From contig CAMCHO010000024.1 of NCBI GenBank assembly GCA_945874455.1, forward strand, positions 1 to 37,606: DNA of 37,606 nucleotides. Reading direction: 5' to 3'. The stretch comes from Opitutus sp. GAS368. GTDB taxonomy: Bacteria; Verrucomicrobiota; Verrucomicrobiia; Opitutales; Opitutaceae. Position 1 is the stretch's first letter. Every line of letters starts with the position of its first letter. Below, piece after piece: positions 9,057 through 16,249 of this stretch. The position numbers and the translations under genes were made by a program. The notes under the pieces were generated by a model. It saw only the letters and a list, made by a program, of their open reading frames with translations, was not told the origin of the DNA and made no database searches.

Positions 9057-11246
9057 TCAGGCCACATCCTCATCATAGGCGCGCAGCGGCACCTCGAGGT
9101 AAATCGTGGTCCCTCCGCCCGGCACGCTTGCGATGCGCAGGGTGCCGTCGAGCCGCTCCATGCGTTCGCGCATTCCTTCGAGGCCAAAGTGTCCTGCGGT
9201 CGGACCCGCCTGCGTGCCGGGCGTAAAGCCCACGCCGTCGTCGCGGATACTCAGGGCGATCCAGCCCGGTTTTTCCGCGGGCCGGGCCTCGAGGATGATG
9301 GTCCGGGGCTGGCCGTGTTTGAGCGCATTGTGCAGCGCTTCCTGCGTCGCCAGCAGCAGATTGCCGGCCACAAAATCCGGCACGCGGGACAGGTCACCTT
9401 CGGTGCGCACCTCGATGCGCGCCTCGTGGCCCGAGCCGGCGCGTTCGGCGAGCGACGCCAACACTTGCGGCAGCGTCAAACCCCGCATCGGCAGACTGCG
9501 CAACGTCCAGACCGAGCCGCGCAACTCACCTGCCGCGTGATCCAACATTCGTCGCGCCACTTCCAGATGGGAGGCCAGCTTTCCGCCCTGACTCGGGACA
9601 GCGGCCTCCGCATCGCAGGCTTCGAGCTGGAAACCGATACCCCCGATCGTCTGCAGTAGCGTGTCGTGCAGGTTTGCCGCGAGGCGGTTGCGCTCGCGCA
9701 AGGTGGCTTGGAACTCAATGGCCGCATCGCGGCGCGCGCCCATTTCCTTCGCGAGATCGTGCGTCTTGCGGTGCACCTGCCGGCGCAATTGCCAGGCCCA
9801 AAGCAAAGCCCCGCCGAGCATCAACGCCCCGATCGCAATCACGCCCCCCAGTCGCGCCGTCGTCCACCACGAGGGCGCGCGCACCACCGTCACGTCCGCC
9901 GCGTTTCGCAACACGACGTCGAGCTGCACCGGGCGCAGAAACGCCCGCGCCCCTTCGACCACGGCGTATTCGAGCTGCACGATACCAGCCACCTCCAGCT
10001 CGCTGTCCGGCTGCATGGCATCCAGCGCCGCCGCGTCGCCTTGGTGAAGGATGGCTCCGAGGATCATGCTGCCCTGTTTCAACGTGAGTCGGCGCCAGGG
10101 CAGCTTTCCGTCCGGCGCGGACTGCACGGCGAGCAACTGCGCGCGAAAGCGGATGAGATGTCCGTCGAAATCGTGAGGTTGCGCGGCCTGCCCGTTGTTC
10201 ACAGCGGCGCTATTCAGCGCCATGATTTCCTCGGGGGTGATCACCACCGCCGCGGGCAAATCGCCCACACCGATCTTGCGCACGTCCGCTCCGCCGAGCC
10301 CGCCGACGCGCCGCGTCATATCGACGAAGCCCGCCGCCTCCACCCGATCCCCTGCGCCGAGGGCGACGTCCGACCGCGACTCCACCCGCACTGCGCGAGT
10401 GTTTTCCTGCAGATAGAAAAATTGGCCCGGCAACGCAAACGTCACGGTGCCCTCGACGCGCAGCCGCTGCGGTTTTTCCGGCTCGGGGTGGAAGGCACGC
10501 AGTCGATCCAGCGGCAGGAGTGGCGCGCCGAAGGGCGACGGCGCGGCGGGTTTTTCCACCACGAAATCCCCCGGAATGCTCACCAAGATTCGCGCATTCA
10601 GAAATTCGCCGCGCGTATTGAAGCCTGAGCCCGCAACGCCGCGCACCCTCACCTCCGCGTCCAAAATGGCTTGGGGATCCGGGACCACGTCCTTGGACAC
10701 GATCACCCACACAATGTCGGCGCCCGCCTGCATCCGCAGTTTCCAACCAACATCCAGAGGGAGGAAACCGAGGACCACGCCGTGAGCCTCGATCCGCTGG
10801 CCAGCCTCTGCTCCACTGAGAAAGCCGATGCGCTCCAAGGGTCGCGCTGCTGGCAGCGGTTTCGTGCCCAAGATGCGGATGGCTTGAGGCGCGATCACCG
10901 GGGCAAAGCCAGCGGCACGGGCGACACCGTCGATCTCCAACTCCATGCCTTCGGTGATTTCGGCGAGGACGGCCTCCTCTCCATTCCACAGTTGCTGCTG
11001 ACGGGCCACGAACACGTGCACCCACGTGCCGCCCGATGCATCTTGGATGGCAAATTCGTCGCGGCCGGATCGCCACGTCACCACCCCACGCACCGTGACC
11101 GGCAGCGAATTCGCTGCCGCTTCCCGCGACAGCGCGCGGACCTCGGCGATGCGGATGATCGGTTCCGCAGCTCGCGCCACGTCGCCATAAAAACCCGCGC
11201 ACAGCCAAGCCGACATGAGGAGCAGGCCACGAAGAAACGGTTTCAT
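9057..11246 (-). CDS. Membrane-bound sensor histidine kinase with beta-rich (OB-like) periplasmic repeats
   Basis: About 729 aa from the ATG at 11246; a GTG nine bases upstream is possible, but AAGG sits at a better distance from the ATG. A signal peptide or N-terminal anchor is followed by about 420 periplasmic residues. These contain roughly four tandem beta-rich units with the recurring pattern V-x-G-V-V-T...F-x-I-Q-D (for example VTVRGVVTWRSGRDEFAIQD, RIEAHGVVLGF and RLRVEGTVTFALPGQFFYLQ). One transmembrane helix follows (LGGVIAIGALMLGGALLWAW), then a HisKA_3 dimerisation domain with the phospho-His near residue 527 (ANLHDTLLQTIGGIG). The HATPase domain has an N box (ATQEALHNALKHG) and G boxes (RDDGVGF; GHFGLEGMRERM). 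It is the NarL-type partner of the adjacent regulator. The ligand is unknown. Confidence 0.93.
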   Translation of the reverse strand: MKPFLRGLLLMSAWLCAGFYGDVARAAEPIIRIAEVRALSREAAANSLPVTVRGVVTWRSGRDEFAIQDASGGTWVHVFVARQQQLWNGEEAVLAEITEGMELEIDGVARAAGFAPVIAPQAIRILGTKPLPAARPLERIGFLSGAEAGQRIEAHGVVLGFLPLDVGWKLRMQAGADIVWVIVSKDVVPDPQAILDAEVRVRGVAGSGFNTRGEFLNARILVSIPGDFVVEKPAAPSPFGAPLLPLDRLRAFHPEPEKPQRLRVEGTVTFALPGQFFYLQENTRAVRVESRSDVALGAGDRVEAAGFVDMTRRVGGLGGADVRKIGVGDLPAAVVITPEEIMALNSAAVNNGQAAQPHDFDGHLIRFRAQLLAVQSAPDGKLPWRRLTLKQGSMILGAILHQGDAAALDAMQPDSELEVAGIVQLEYAVVEGARAFLRPVQLDVVLRNAADVTVVRAPSWWTTARLGGVIAIGALMLGGALLWAWQLRRQVHRKTHDLAKEMGARRDAAIEFQATLRERNRLAANLHDTLLQTIGGIGFQLEACDAEAAVPSQGGKLASHLEVARRMLDHAAGELRGSVWTLRSLPMRGLTLPQVLASLAERAGSGHEARIEVRTEGDLSRVPDFVAGNLLLATQEALHNALKHGQPRTIILEARPAEKPGWIALSIRDDGVGFTPGTQAGPTAGHFGLEGMRERMERLDGTLRIASVPGGGTTIYLEVPLRAYDEDVA

Positions 11247-11736
11247 CCGTCGCACCTTGCCGCCGAGACGCCCGGAAATGAAACGTCCTCCGCGTCGTTC
11301 CCCCGATCAGCTCGCGCACCCACCCGCACCCGAAAATCGTTTCGCCCCATCGACTCGTCGCATGACACGTCCTCGGTAAAGCAGGCGAGGGAAACAGGCT
11401 GGGGCGCATCCACGAAGCGGATTTACACGGCGCGTCGCGGGTGAATCAAGACTGAGGCGGCGAGAGTATTCATTTTCATGGTGAACGGAGCCCGGTGACC
11501 CGGCCCAGCTCCACGTTTCGGACACAACAACGGCACGGATTTCTCCGCTCCGCCGTGTTCCAAATCGAAAGTAAAACCATTCTCCTCCCCACCTCCTCGA
11601 TCCTCTTCATGACGTTGGCTTAGTATGGCCATCTGAAGTTCAAGTTTCTTGAGGGCACATCACTCCTCATGGTGATCTTCGTATCGTGGGGCATCGCGTT
11701 TTTTTGGGTCTGCCCGAATCCGTTTCTAAGATCTAC

Positions 11737-11828
11737 GGAGCCCTAAATCTGAGGGCATCTTTCGCGTGATCGTCGGGCGATGCGAAGCAGGCAACGATCA
11801 CCGAGTTTCCTCGTAGATTTAGGACTCC
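11737..11828. repeat. 92-bp nested inverted repeat (possible structured RNA or small non-autonomous element)
   Basis: The outer arms GGAGCCCTAAATCT (11737-11750) and AGATTTAGGACTCC (11815-11828) are complementary except at one position. GAGG/CCTC pairs (11751-11754 with 11809-11812) extend the stem after a 2-nt bulge. An inner perfect 8-bp stem, GTGATCGT/ACGATCAC, lies at 11766-11773 and 11794-11801. The nesting predicts a long branched hairpin on either strand. No T-run follows, so it is not a simple terminator. Confidence 0.6.
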
Positions 11829-12005
11829 ACGGAGAATGAGCGCGTCGGCCAGGCCTCAATCAAAGGATGCACACGAGTGTCGGGCCGTCGCTGGCCGTCG
11901 CGCCGCTGCGCGACGGAAAAATGCGGCGTGGCGACAAGCGACGGCCCTCGACCCATCGGGGTCCGGCTGTTCATTCGTAAAATATGCCTCAACTCTATGG
12001 ATACA

Positions 12006-12048
12006 GCGTGGGCCCACGCGCGGGCGCGCGACCGAGCGCCCGGGGCGC
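12006..12048 (-). terminator. GC-rich palindromes downstream of the helicase operon
   Basis: Two perfect GC-rich palindromes, GCGTGGGCCCACGC (12006-12019) and GCGCCCGGGGCGC (12036-12048), lie just past the stop codon of the minus-strand gene ending at 12063. Their position suits transcription termination or 3'-end protection, but there is no T-tract. Confidence 0.3.
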
Positions 12049-12062
12049 CTGCGGGGCGGAAA

Positions 12063-13067
12063 TTATCCCGTCAGCACCCACCGGCGCGCGCGCGGCACAT
12101 AGCGGGCGACGGGGGTTTCCGGGGCGCGATGGGCCCGCTCGACGTGGAGCGGGGCGCACCACGCCGGCTCGGCCACCAACAGCAAAGCGTCGAGGTGCGG
12201 GTGCACCGTGATTTCGTGTCGGGCGACTTGGTCCGCACGGTGCCGGGCGTGCTCCGCTCTCGTCGCCGCGAGGCGGTCGGCCGTTTTGGCAGCAACGGTG
12301 GCGCTGCGGCTCGCGCGGGCGCTCAGCTCGGCCACGTAAGTTTCGAAATACGCGTCGATGCGGTCCAGCTCGCGGCGCAGGCGTTGCTCCTGGCGTGCGC
12401 GGATGCCCGCGAGTTCGTCGGCGAGATCGCCGAGCAGAGCGCCTTGCAGGAGAGCGCTCCAGGACGCGAGATCGGGCGTCGGCCACGACAGCGGCGGCGG
12501 CTCAGGCGCGGCGCGGGCGAAACCGATTTCGCGGGCGAGACCTTCGTCGAGGAAGCCGTCGGGGAGCGAGATCGCGACGCGGCGCAGCGCCCAATGCTGG
12601 TCGATCGCTTGGATTTCGCAGCGCGCCAAGGCCACGAGCGAGACATGAAAATCGGCCGTGAACGGTCCGGTGAGCCGCCAGCGCTTCGTATCCTCAAACT
12701 GGACGCGCCAGAGTTTTTCCGCCACGGCCACGTCGGGCGGGTGGGCGGGCCCGGTGGCGGCGAGCACGACGCGTTCGAGCGCCAATGCGGTCGGCCGCAG
12801 CGCTTCAGCGAGGCGAAAGGTGAGCGGGCTGCCGGGAAACACCTCGCGCGCCGCGTCGCGCATCCCAGCCGCATCCGGCGCGGTAAACTGCAGCTCGGCA
12901 GCGTGCAGCGCGCCGGCGGCATTCCAGAGTGTAGCCGCGCGGCCTTCGGCGACGACGTCGAGCCGGTCGTGCCACGGACGGGCGCACAGGGCGCCGAGCG
13001 CGGTGAGCCCGTCTTCGTAGAAATCGAGGACAGCACCAGTTTCGTAGGGCAGACGCGGGAGTTTCAT
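12063..13067 (-). CDS. Helicase-associated coiled-coil protein of unknown function
   Basis: A 334-aa soluble protein with no signal peptide or membrane segment. The N-terminal two-thirds is mixed alpha/beta (LPYETGAVLDFYEDGLTALG; VQFEDTKRWRLTGPFTADFH). A strongly charged helical region (about 215-290; RQEQRLRRELDRIDAYFE, then many Arg/Glu) probably forms a coiled coil. The C-terminus is again strand-rich (HPHLDALLLVAEPAWCAPLH). It starts 34 bp after the SNF2 helicase stop on the same strand, so the two are very likely co-transcribed. The arrangement recalls the Bacillus yqhH-yqhG pair, an SNF2-like helicase next to a small partner; that is an analogy from context, not a similarity I can demonstrate. 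It may be an accessory subunit of the helicase. Confidence 0.82.
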   Translation of the reverse strand: MKLPRLPYETGAVLDFYEDGLTALGALCARPWHDRLDVVAEGRAATLWNAAGALHAAELQFTAPDAAGMRDAAREVFPGSPLTFRLAEALRPTALALERVVLAATGPAHPPDVAVAEKLWRVQFEDTKRWRLTGPFTADFHVSLVALARCEIQAIDQHWALRRVAISLPDGFLDEGLAREIGFARAAPEPPPLSWPTPDLASWSALLQGALLGDLADELAGIRARQEQRLRRELDRIDAYFETYVAELSARASRSATVAAKTADRLAATRAEHARHRADQVARHEITVHPHLDALLLVAEPAWCAPLHVERAHRAPETPVARYVPRARRWVLTG

Positions 13068-13101
13068 CGCAGCAAATTAGGCGTGCGGGGCGGCCGACGG
13101 T

Positions 13102-16035
13102 TCACAGCGATTCATAGTCTTTGGCGAAGAGCGTTTCATCGAGTTGCTTCACCTCGGCATACTGGTCGCGCGCCGCCGCGAGTTCTTCGCCCAGCCCAGC
13201 CAGCGCCTCGGCCACGCGGCCCTCGCTCTCGCGCCAGCGGCGGAAAATCTCCTCCTCAAACTCGTCGCCACTGAACCGTTCGCCGAGCACGAGGCCGGTC
13301 TCGCCCACGACGAGTTCGAAGAGGTTGAGTTTATCCTGGAGAATCTGGAGGAGGTGCTCTTGGAGCGTGCCGGCCTGCACGAAATTGTAGATTCGCACGG
13401 GGTGTTGCTGGCCGAGACGGTGCAAGCGACCGATGCGCTGTTCGATTTCCATCGGATTCCACGGCAGGTCGAAATTGGCGAGACAGTGGCAGAACTGCAG
13501 GTTCCGCCCCTCGGTGCCGCTATGCGTGAGCACGAGCGCGCCGCCGTGCGCGCGAAATTCCTCCGTGATCGGTTGGCGCGTCGCTGCGGGCGTCGCACCG
13601 TTGATGACGAAGACGGGTCCGCCGGCGCCGCGCAAAAATTCCGCGAGGGCCGCCTGCGTTTCCAGAAATTCGGTGAACACCACTACGCCGCCGGCACCGC
13701 GGGCGAGCGGCACGATGGCCGCACACTTGCGCCGCCAGCTGTCCGTGAGCGGCGATTGGTCGCGCCACGCGCGCGCGGCAGCGGCGTCGGGAAACTTCGC
13801 GAGCGCCGAGCGCCAGGCGGCCGGGCTGCTGCCGGCGGCGCGCAGGAGCAGCCGACCCCAGAGGCTCGACTGGCTGGCGTTGAGCCGCGTGAGGGCGACG
13901 CGAAATTCAAATTCCCACTGCTGCCAAAAGGTGCGCTCGGGTTCGTCGGGCGCGAAAACCACGGTCTCGGCGTGGCGCGGAGGCAGATCGACGCCGGCGT
14001 TGGCGCGGGTGTTGCGGATCATTACCTGGCCGAGCAGGCGGCGCAGTTCCTCCGGTTCGCGCGGCTGGCGGGGGCGCTTCGGATCGAGGAAACGCGCGCG
14101 GAATTCGCGCGGTGTCGGGAGCTGGCCGGGCATCAGCAACGTGACGAGGTTGTAGAGTTCCTCGAGGGAGTTTTGCACGGGCGTGGCCGTGAGCAGGAGG
14201 AGAAATTGGCGTGGAAGAACGTTCACGGCCTGCCACGCCTGCGAGTCGCGGTTGCGAAGATAGTGCGCCTCATCGACGATCAGCAGATCCCAGTGGACCT
14301 CGCGCGCGACCGCGAGGTGCGCGGGTTGCTTGAGCGTATGGAGACTCGCGACGATGCCGGGGTTTTCCCGCCAGAGGCGCGCAGGTTCTTCGCGCACGCC
14401 GGGCTGGTTCGTGGTGACGGTCGCGACCCCAAACTTGTCGTTCAATTCCTCGGCCCACTGATCGACGAGCGACGGCAGCGTGAGCACGAGAAATTTTTTT
14501 ACCATGCCGCGCGTGAGCAGTTCTTTGAGGACAAGCCCGGCCTCGATGGTTTTGCCGAGGCCGACTTCATCGGAGAGCAGTGCGCGGCCCCGCAACGGAC
14601 CGAGCACCCGGAGCGCCGTGCGCACCTGATATTCGAGCCGCCGAATACGGCAGTGAGGCAAACAGAGGAGATCGTCGGACTGGTTGGACACCCACCACAA
14701 GGCCGCGCGCTCGCGCAGCGCAAAATCCCGGAGATCAGCGAGGGGTAACGCCGTTTCCTGAAACGCGAGCGGCGGGAGCTTGATCGCGACCGAAACCGGC
14801 GGCAGAGGGGCGGAGAGGCGCGGCGGTTTCGGGACCTGGGGAGCGCGGGGTGCGGGCGCCGCTGGCGGGGCGCGGCGGACCTCGGTGGTGGTCTCGCGGG
14901 CTTCGCGCAATCGACGTTCTTCGGCGAAGCGCGCGACCACGGCCTGTCGGCGCACGGCCTCTTCGGCGCGTTTCTCCTCCTTGCGGGCGAGACGGCGCTC
15001 GTAGCGCTCAGCGTCGGCCGCCGATTCGAACGCATACGGATCGGGTGGGTGTCGCCCGCGTAGACGTCGTTCTTCAGCCATCGCCAGCAGGTTGCCCTCG
15101 ATCCAATCGTAAATGTTAACCTCGGGGGGGAGCGGCCGCGGCGTCCAGTGTGCTTCGGCGCTGCCGAGCTGCGGTTTGACAAAACCGCTGACAAACGTGC
15201 CGGGGTTCGTGGCGAAGCGCTTGAACCACCGGCTCAGCATATCGTGGATGGCATTGCGGTGTTGCTGGGTCGACTCCTCTTCGGCGCGCCCGCCCGTCTC
15301 CAACGTCCAGTGAAACTGGCCTCCTTCCGCGCACCGCACCGCTCCCGTAGCGACGGGCGTGGCGGCGCTGGGCGCAGTCCAGCGAAACGTCACGGCGGCT
15401 TTGAGCGGGTAGAACTCCACGCGAAGATCCAGCAGCGGGTCTGGGGCCGGGGGCGGGGGCGGCGCGCGCAGCGTGCCGAGCAAGGCGCCGACGATCACCG
15501 TCATGGCGTATCGCCCGCGCTCCGCCGCGTCGCGCCCCGCGAGGGGTCCATGGGACCCGAGGGCAAACTGGGCGACCTCGCGCCCGAGCCATTTCCAAAC
15601 ATCGCCGCCCGGAGCGAGGCGCAACGCCAGCCGCTCTCCCGCCTTGGCCGCGCCTTGCGTAATCGCGGACCGAAGCCCGAGGTGGAGCCCGTCTTTCACG
15701 AGCGGGAAGCGCTCACGCAACCGTTTCAACAAGGCGCGCACGGAGGTCGCGTGGCTGCTGCACCCATCGACCAGCAGTTCTGCGCCCGGCGCGAAGCGTG
15801 CATCTGGAGAGATCCAGCACTCGAGACCACTTTGCACGGATTCACCCAAGGTCTGCGGCACGATCCGCCCAGTCGCTACGTGCCGTTTGGTGCCCGCCTC
15901 TAACCATTCGAAGTGAACGCAGCCCGCCGCGACATCGAGCGTCACCGCCACCGTGCACCAATCGGCGGAGGGAAATAGCTTCCCTCCGTTTCCCGCTCCG
16001 GCGCCATCGCTTCGTGGCTTGCTAGCATCGCGCAT
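13102..16035 (-). CDS. SNF2-family DEAD/DEAH helicase-like ATPase (RapA/YqhH-like) with long N-terminal extension
   Basis: About 977 aa from the ATG at 16035; a GTG at 16104 would lie at the edge of an upstream palindrome and is less likely. The N-terminal 430 residues are not a recognised domain. They include a Pro-rich stretch (APPPPPAPDP) and a charged coiled-coil-like segment (about 330-385; many Arg/Glu). The SNF2 ATPase core has Walker A at D489-T496 (DEVGLGKT), DEAH at D588-H591, ATPVQN, and motif VI near 866-876 (QRIGRLHRLGQ). The sequence RALLSDEVGLGKTIEAGLVL resembles the RapA/YqhH branch, whose members remodel protein-nucleic-acid complexes and need not unwind DNA. It is first in a two-gene operon with the coiled-coil protein. 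A perfect palindrome stands 70 bp upstream of the start. Confidence 0.92.
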   Translation of the reverse strand: MRDASKPRSDGAGAGNGGKLFPSADWCTVAVTLDVAAGCVHFEWLEAGTKRHVATGRIVPQTLGESVQSGLECWISPDARFAPGAELLVDGCSSHATSVRALLKRLRERFPLVKDGLHLGLRSAITQGAAKAGERLALRLAPGGDVWKWLGREVAQFALGSHGPLAGRDAAERGRYAMTVIVGALLGTLRAPPPPPAPDPLLDLRVEFYPLKAAVTFRWTAPSAATPVATGAVRCAEGGQFHWTLETGGRAEEESTQQHRNAIHDMLSRWFKRFATNPGTFVSGFVKPQLGSAEAHWTPRPLPPEVNIYDWIEGNLLAMAEERRLRGRHPPDPYAFESAADAERYERRLARKEEKRAEEAVRRQAVVARFAEERRLREARETTTEVRRAPPAAPAPRAPQVPKPPRLSAPLPPVSVAIKLPPLAFQETALPLADLRDFALRERAALWWVSNQSDDLLCLPHCRIRRLEYQVRTALRVLGPLRGRALLSDEVGLGKTIEAGLVLKELLTRGMVKKFLVLTLPSLVDQWAEELNDKFGVATVTTNQPGVREEPARLWRENPGIVASLHTLKQPAHLAVAREVHWDLLIVDEAHYLRNRDSQAWQAVNVLPRQFLLLLTATPVQNSLEELYNLVTLLMPGQLPTPREFRARFLDPKRPRQPREPEELRRLLGQVMIRNTRANAGVDLPPRHAETVVFAPDEPERTFWQQWEFEFRVALTRLNASQSSLWGRLLLRAAGSSPAAWRSALAKFPDAAAARAWRDQSPLTDSWRRKCAAIVPLARGAGGVVVFTEFLETQAALAEFLRGAGGPVFVINGATPAATRQPITEEFRAHGGALVLTHSGTEGRNLQFCHCLANFDLPWNPMEIEQRIGRLHRLGQQHPVRIYNFVQAGTLQEHLLQILQDKLNLFELVVGETGLVLGERFSGDEFEEEIFRRWRESEGRVAEALAGLGEELAAARDQYAEVKQLDETLFAKDYESL

Positions 16036-16104
16036 TGCGGGGATCGCAGAAGAGTGACGCGGGCCCGTCAAGCGCGCCGACGTGAATTTTCGGGCGGGGA
16101 TCAC

Positions 16105-16125
16105 TTGTCACGTAATACGTGACAA
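16105..16125. promoter_or_regulatory. Perfect palindromic operator-like site, copy 1
   Basis: A 21-bp perfect palindrome with a single central base, containing TGTCACGTAATACGTGACA. It lies upstream of the SNF2 helicase start and 124 bp past the end of the TBDR at 16250. The 19-bp core recurs at 23180-23198 with only the self-complementary centre base changed. No T-tract or loop is present, so a terminator is unlikely. The binding factor is unknown. Confidence 0.65.
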
Positions 16126-16249
16126 ACCCTCTGGAGAGGACGGTGTTTCCGGCCGGCAAAGTAGCCGAGCAATCCTCGCCCCCGGTGGTTGGGCTCCGTG
16201 TCCTCGGTGGCTCGGGCCTTGGGCTATATTCGAGGCCGCGTTCGCGTGC

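Larger units (their letters stand above)
11247..12062. other. Long intergenic region
   Basis: About 800 bp without a convincing gene between the kinase start and the 3' end of the helicase-partner gene. Short open frames on both strands have no recognisable protein character. The right part holds the 92-bp nested inverted repeat at 11737-11828 and GC-rich palindromes next to the stop of the gene at 12063. The kinase promoter should lie in the left part, but I could not pick out -35 and -10 boxes with confidence. Confidence 0.6.

Noticed and set aside
11836-12102. Possible 88-aa plus-strand gene after the nested repeat
   Set aside because: Low-complexity Arg/Ala product overlapping the 3' end of the opposite-strand gene; no domain or start signal.
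13144-14748. 534-codon plus-strand frame opposite the SNF2 gene
   Set aside because: Overlaps the conserved SNF2 motifs on the other strand and has no recognisable protein features.
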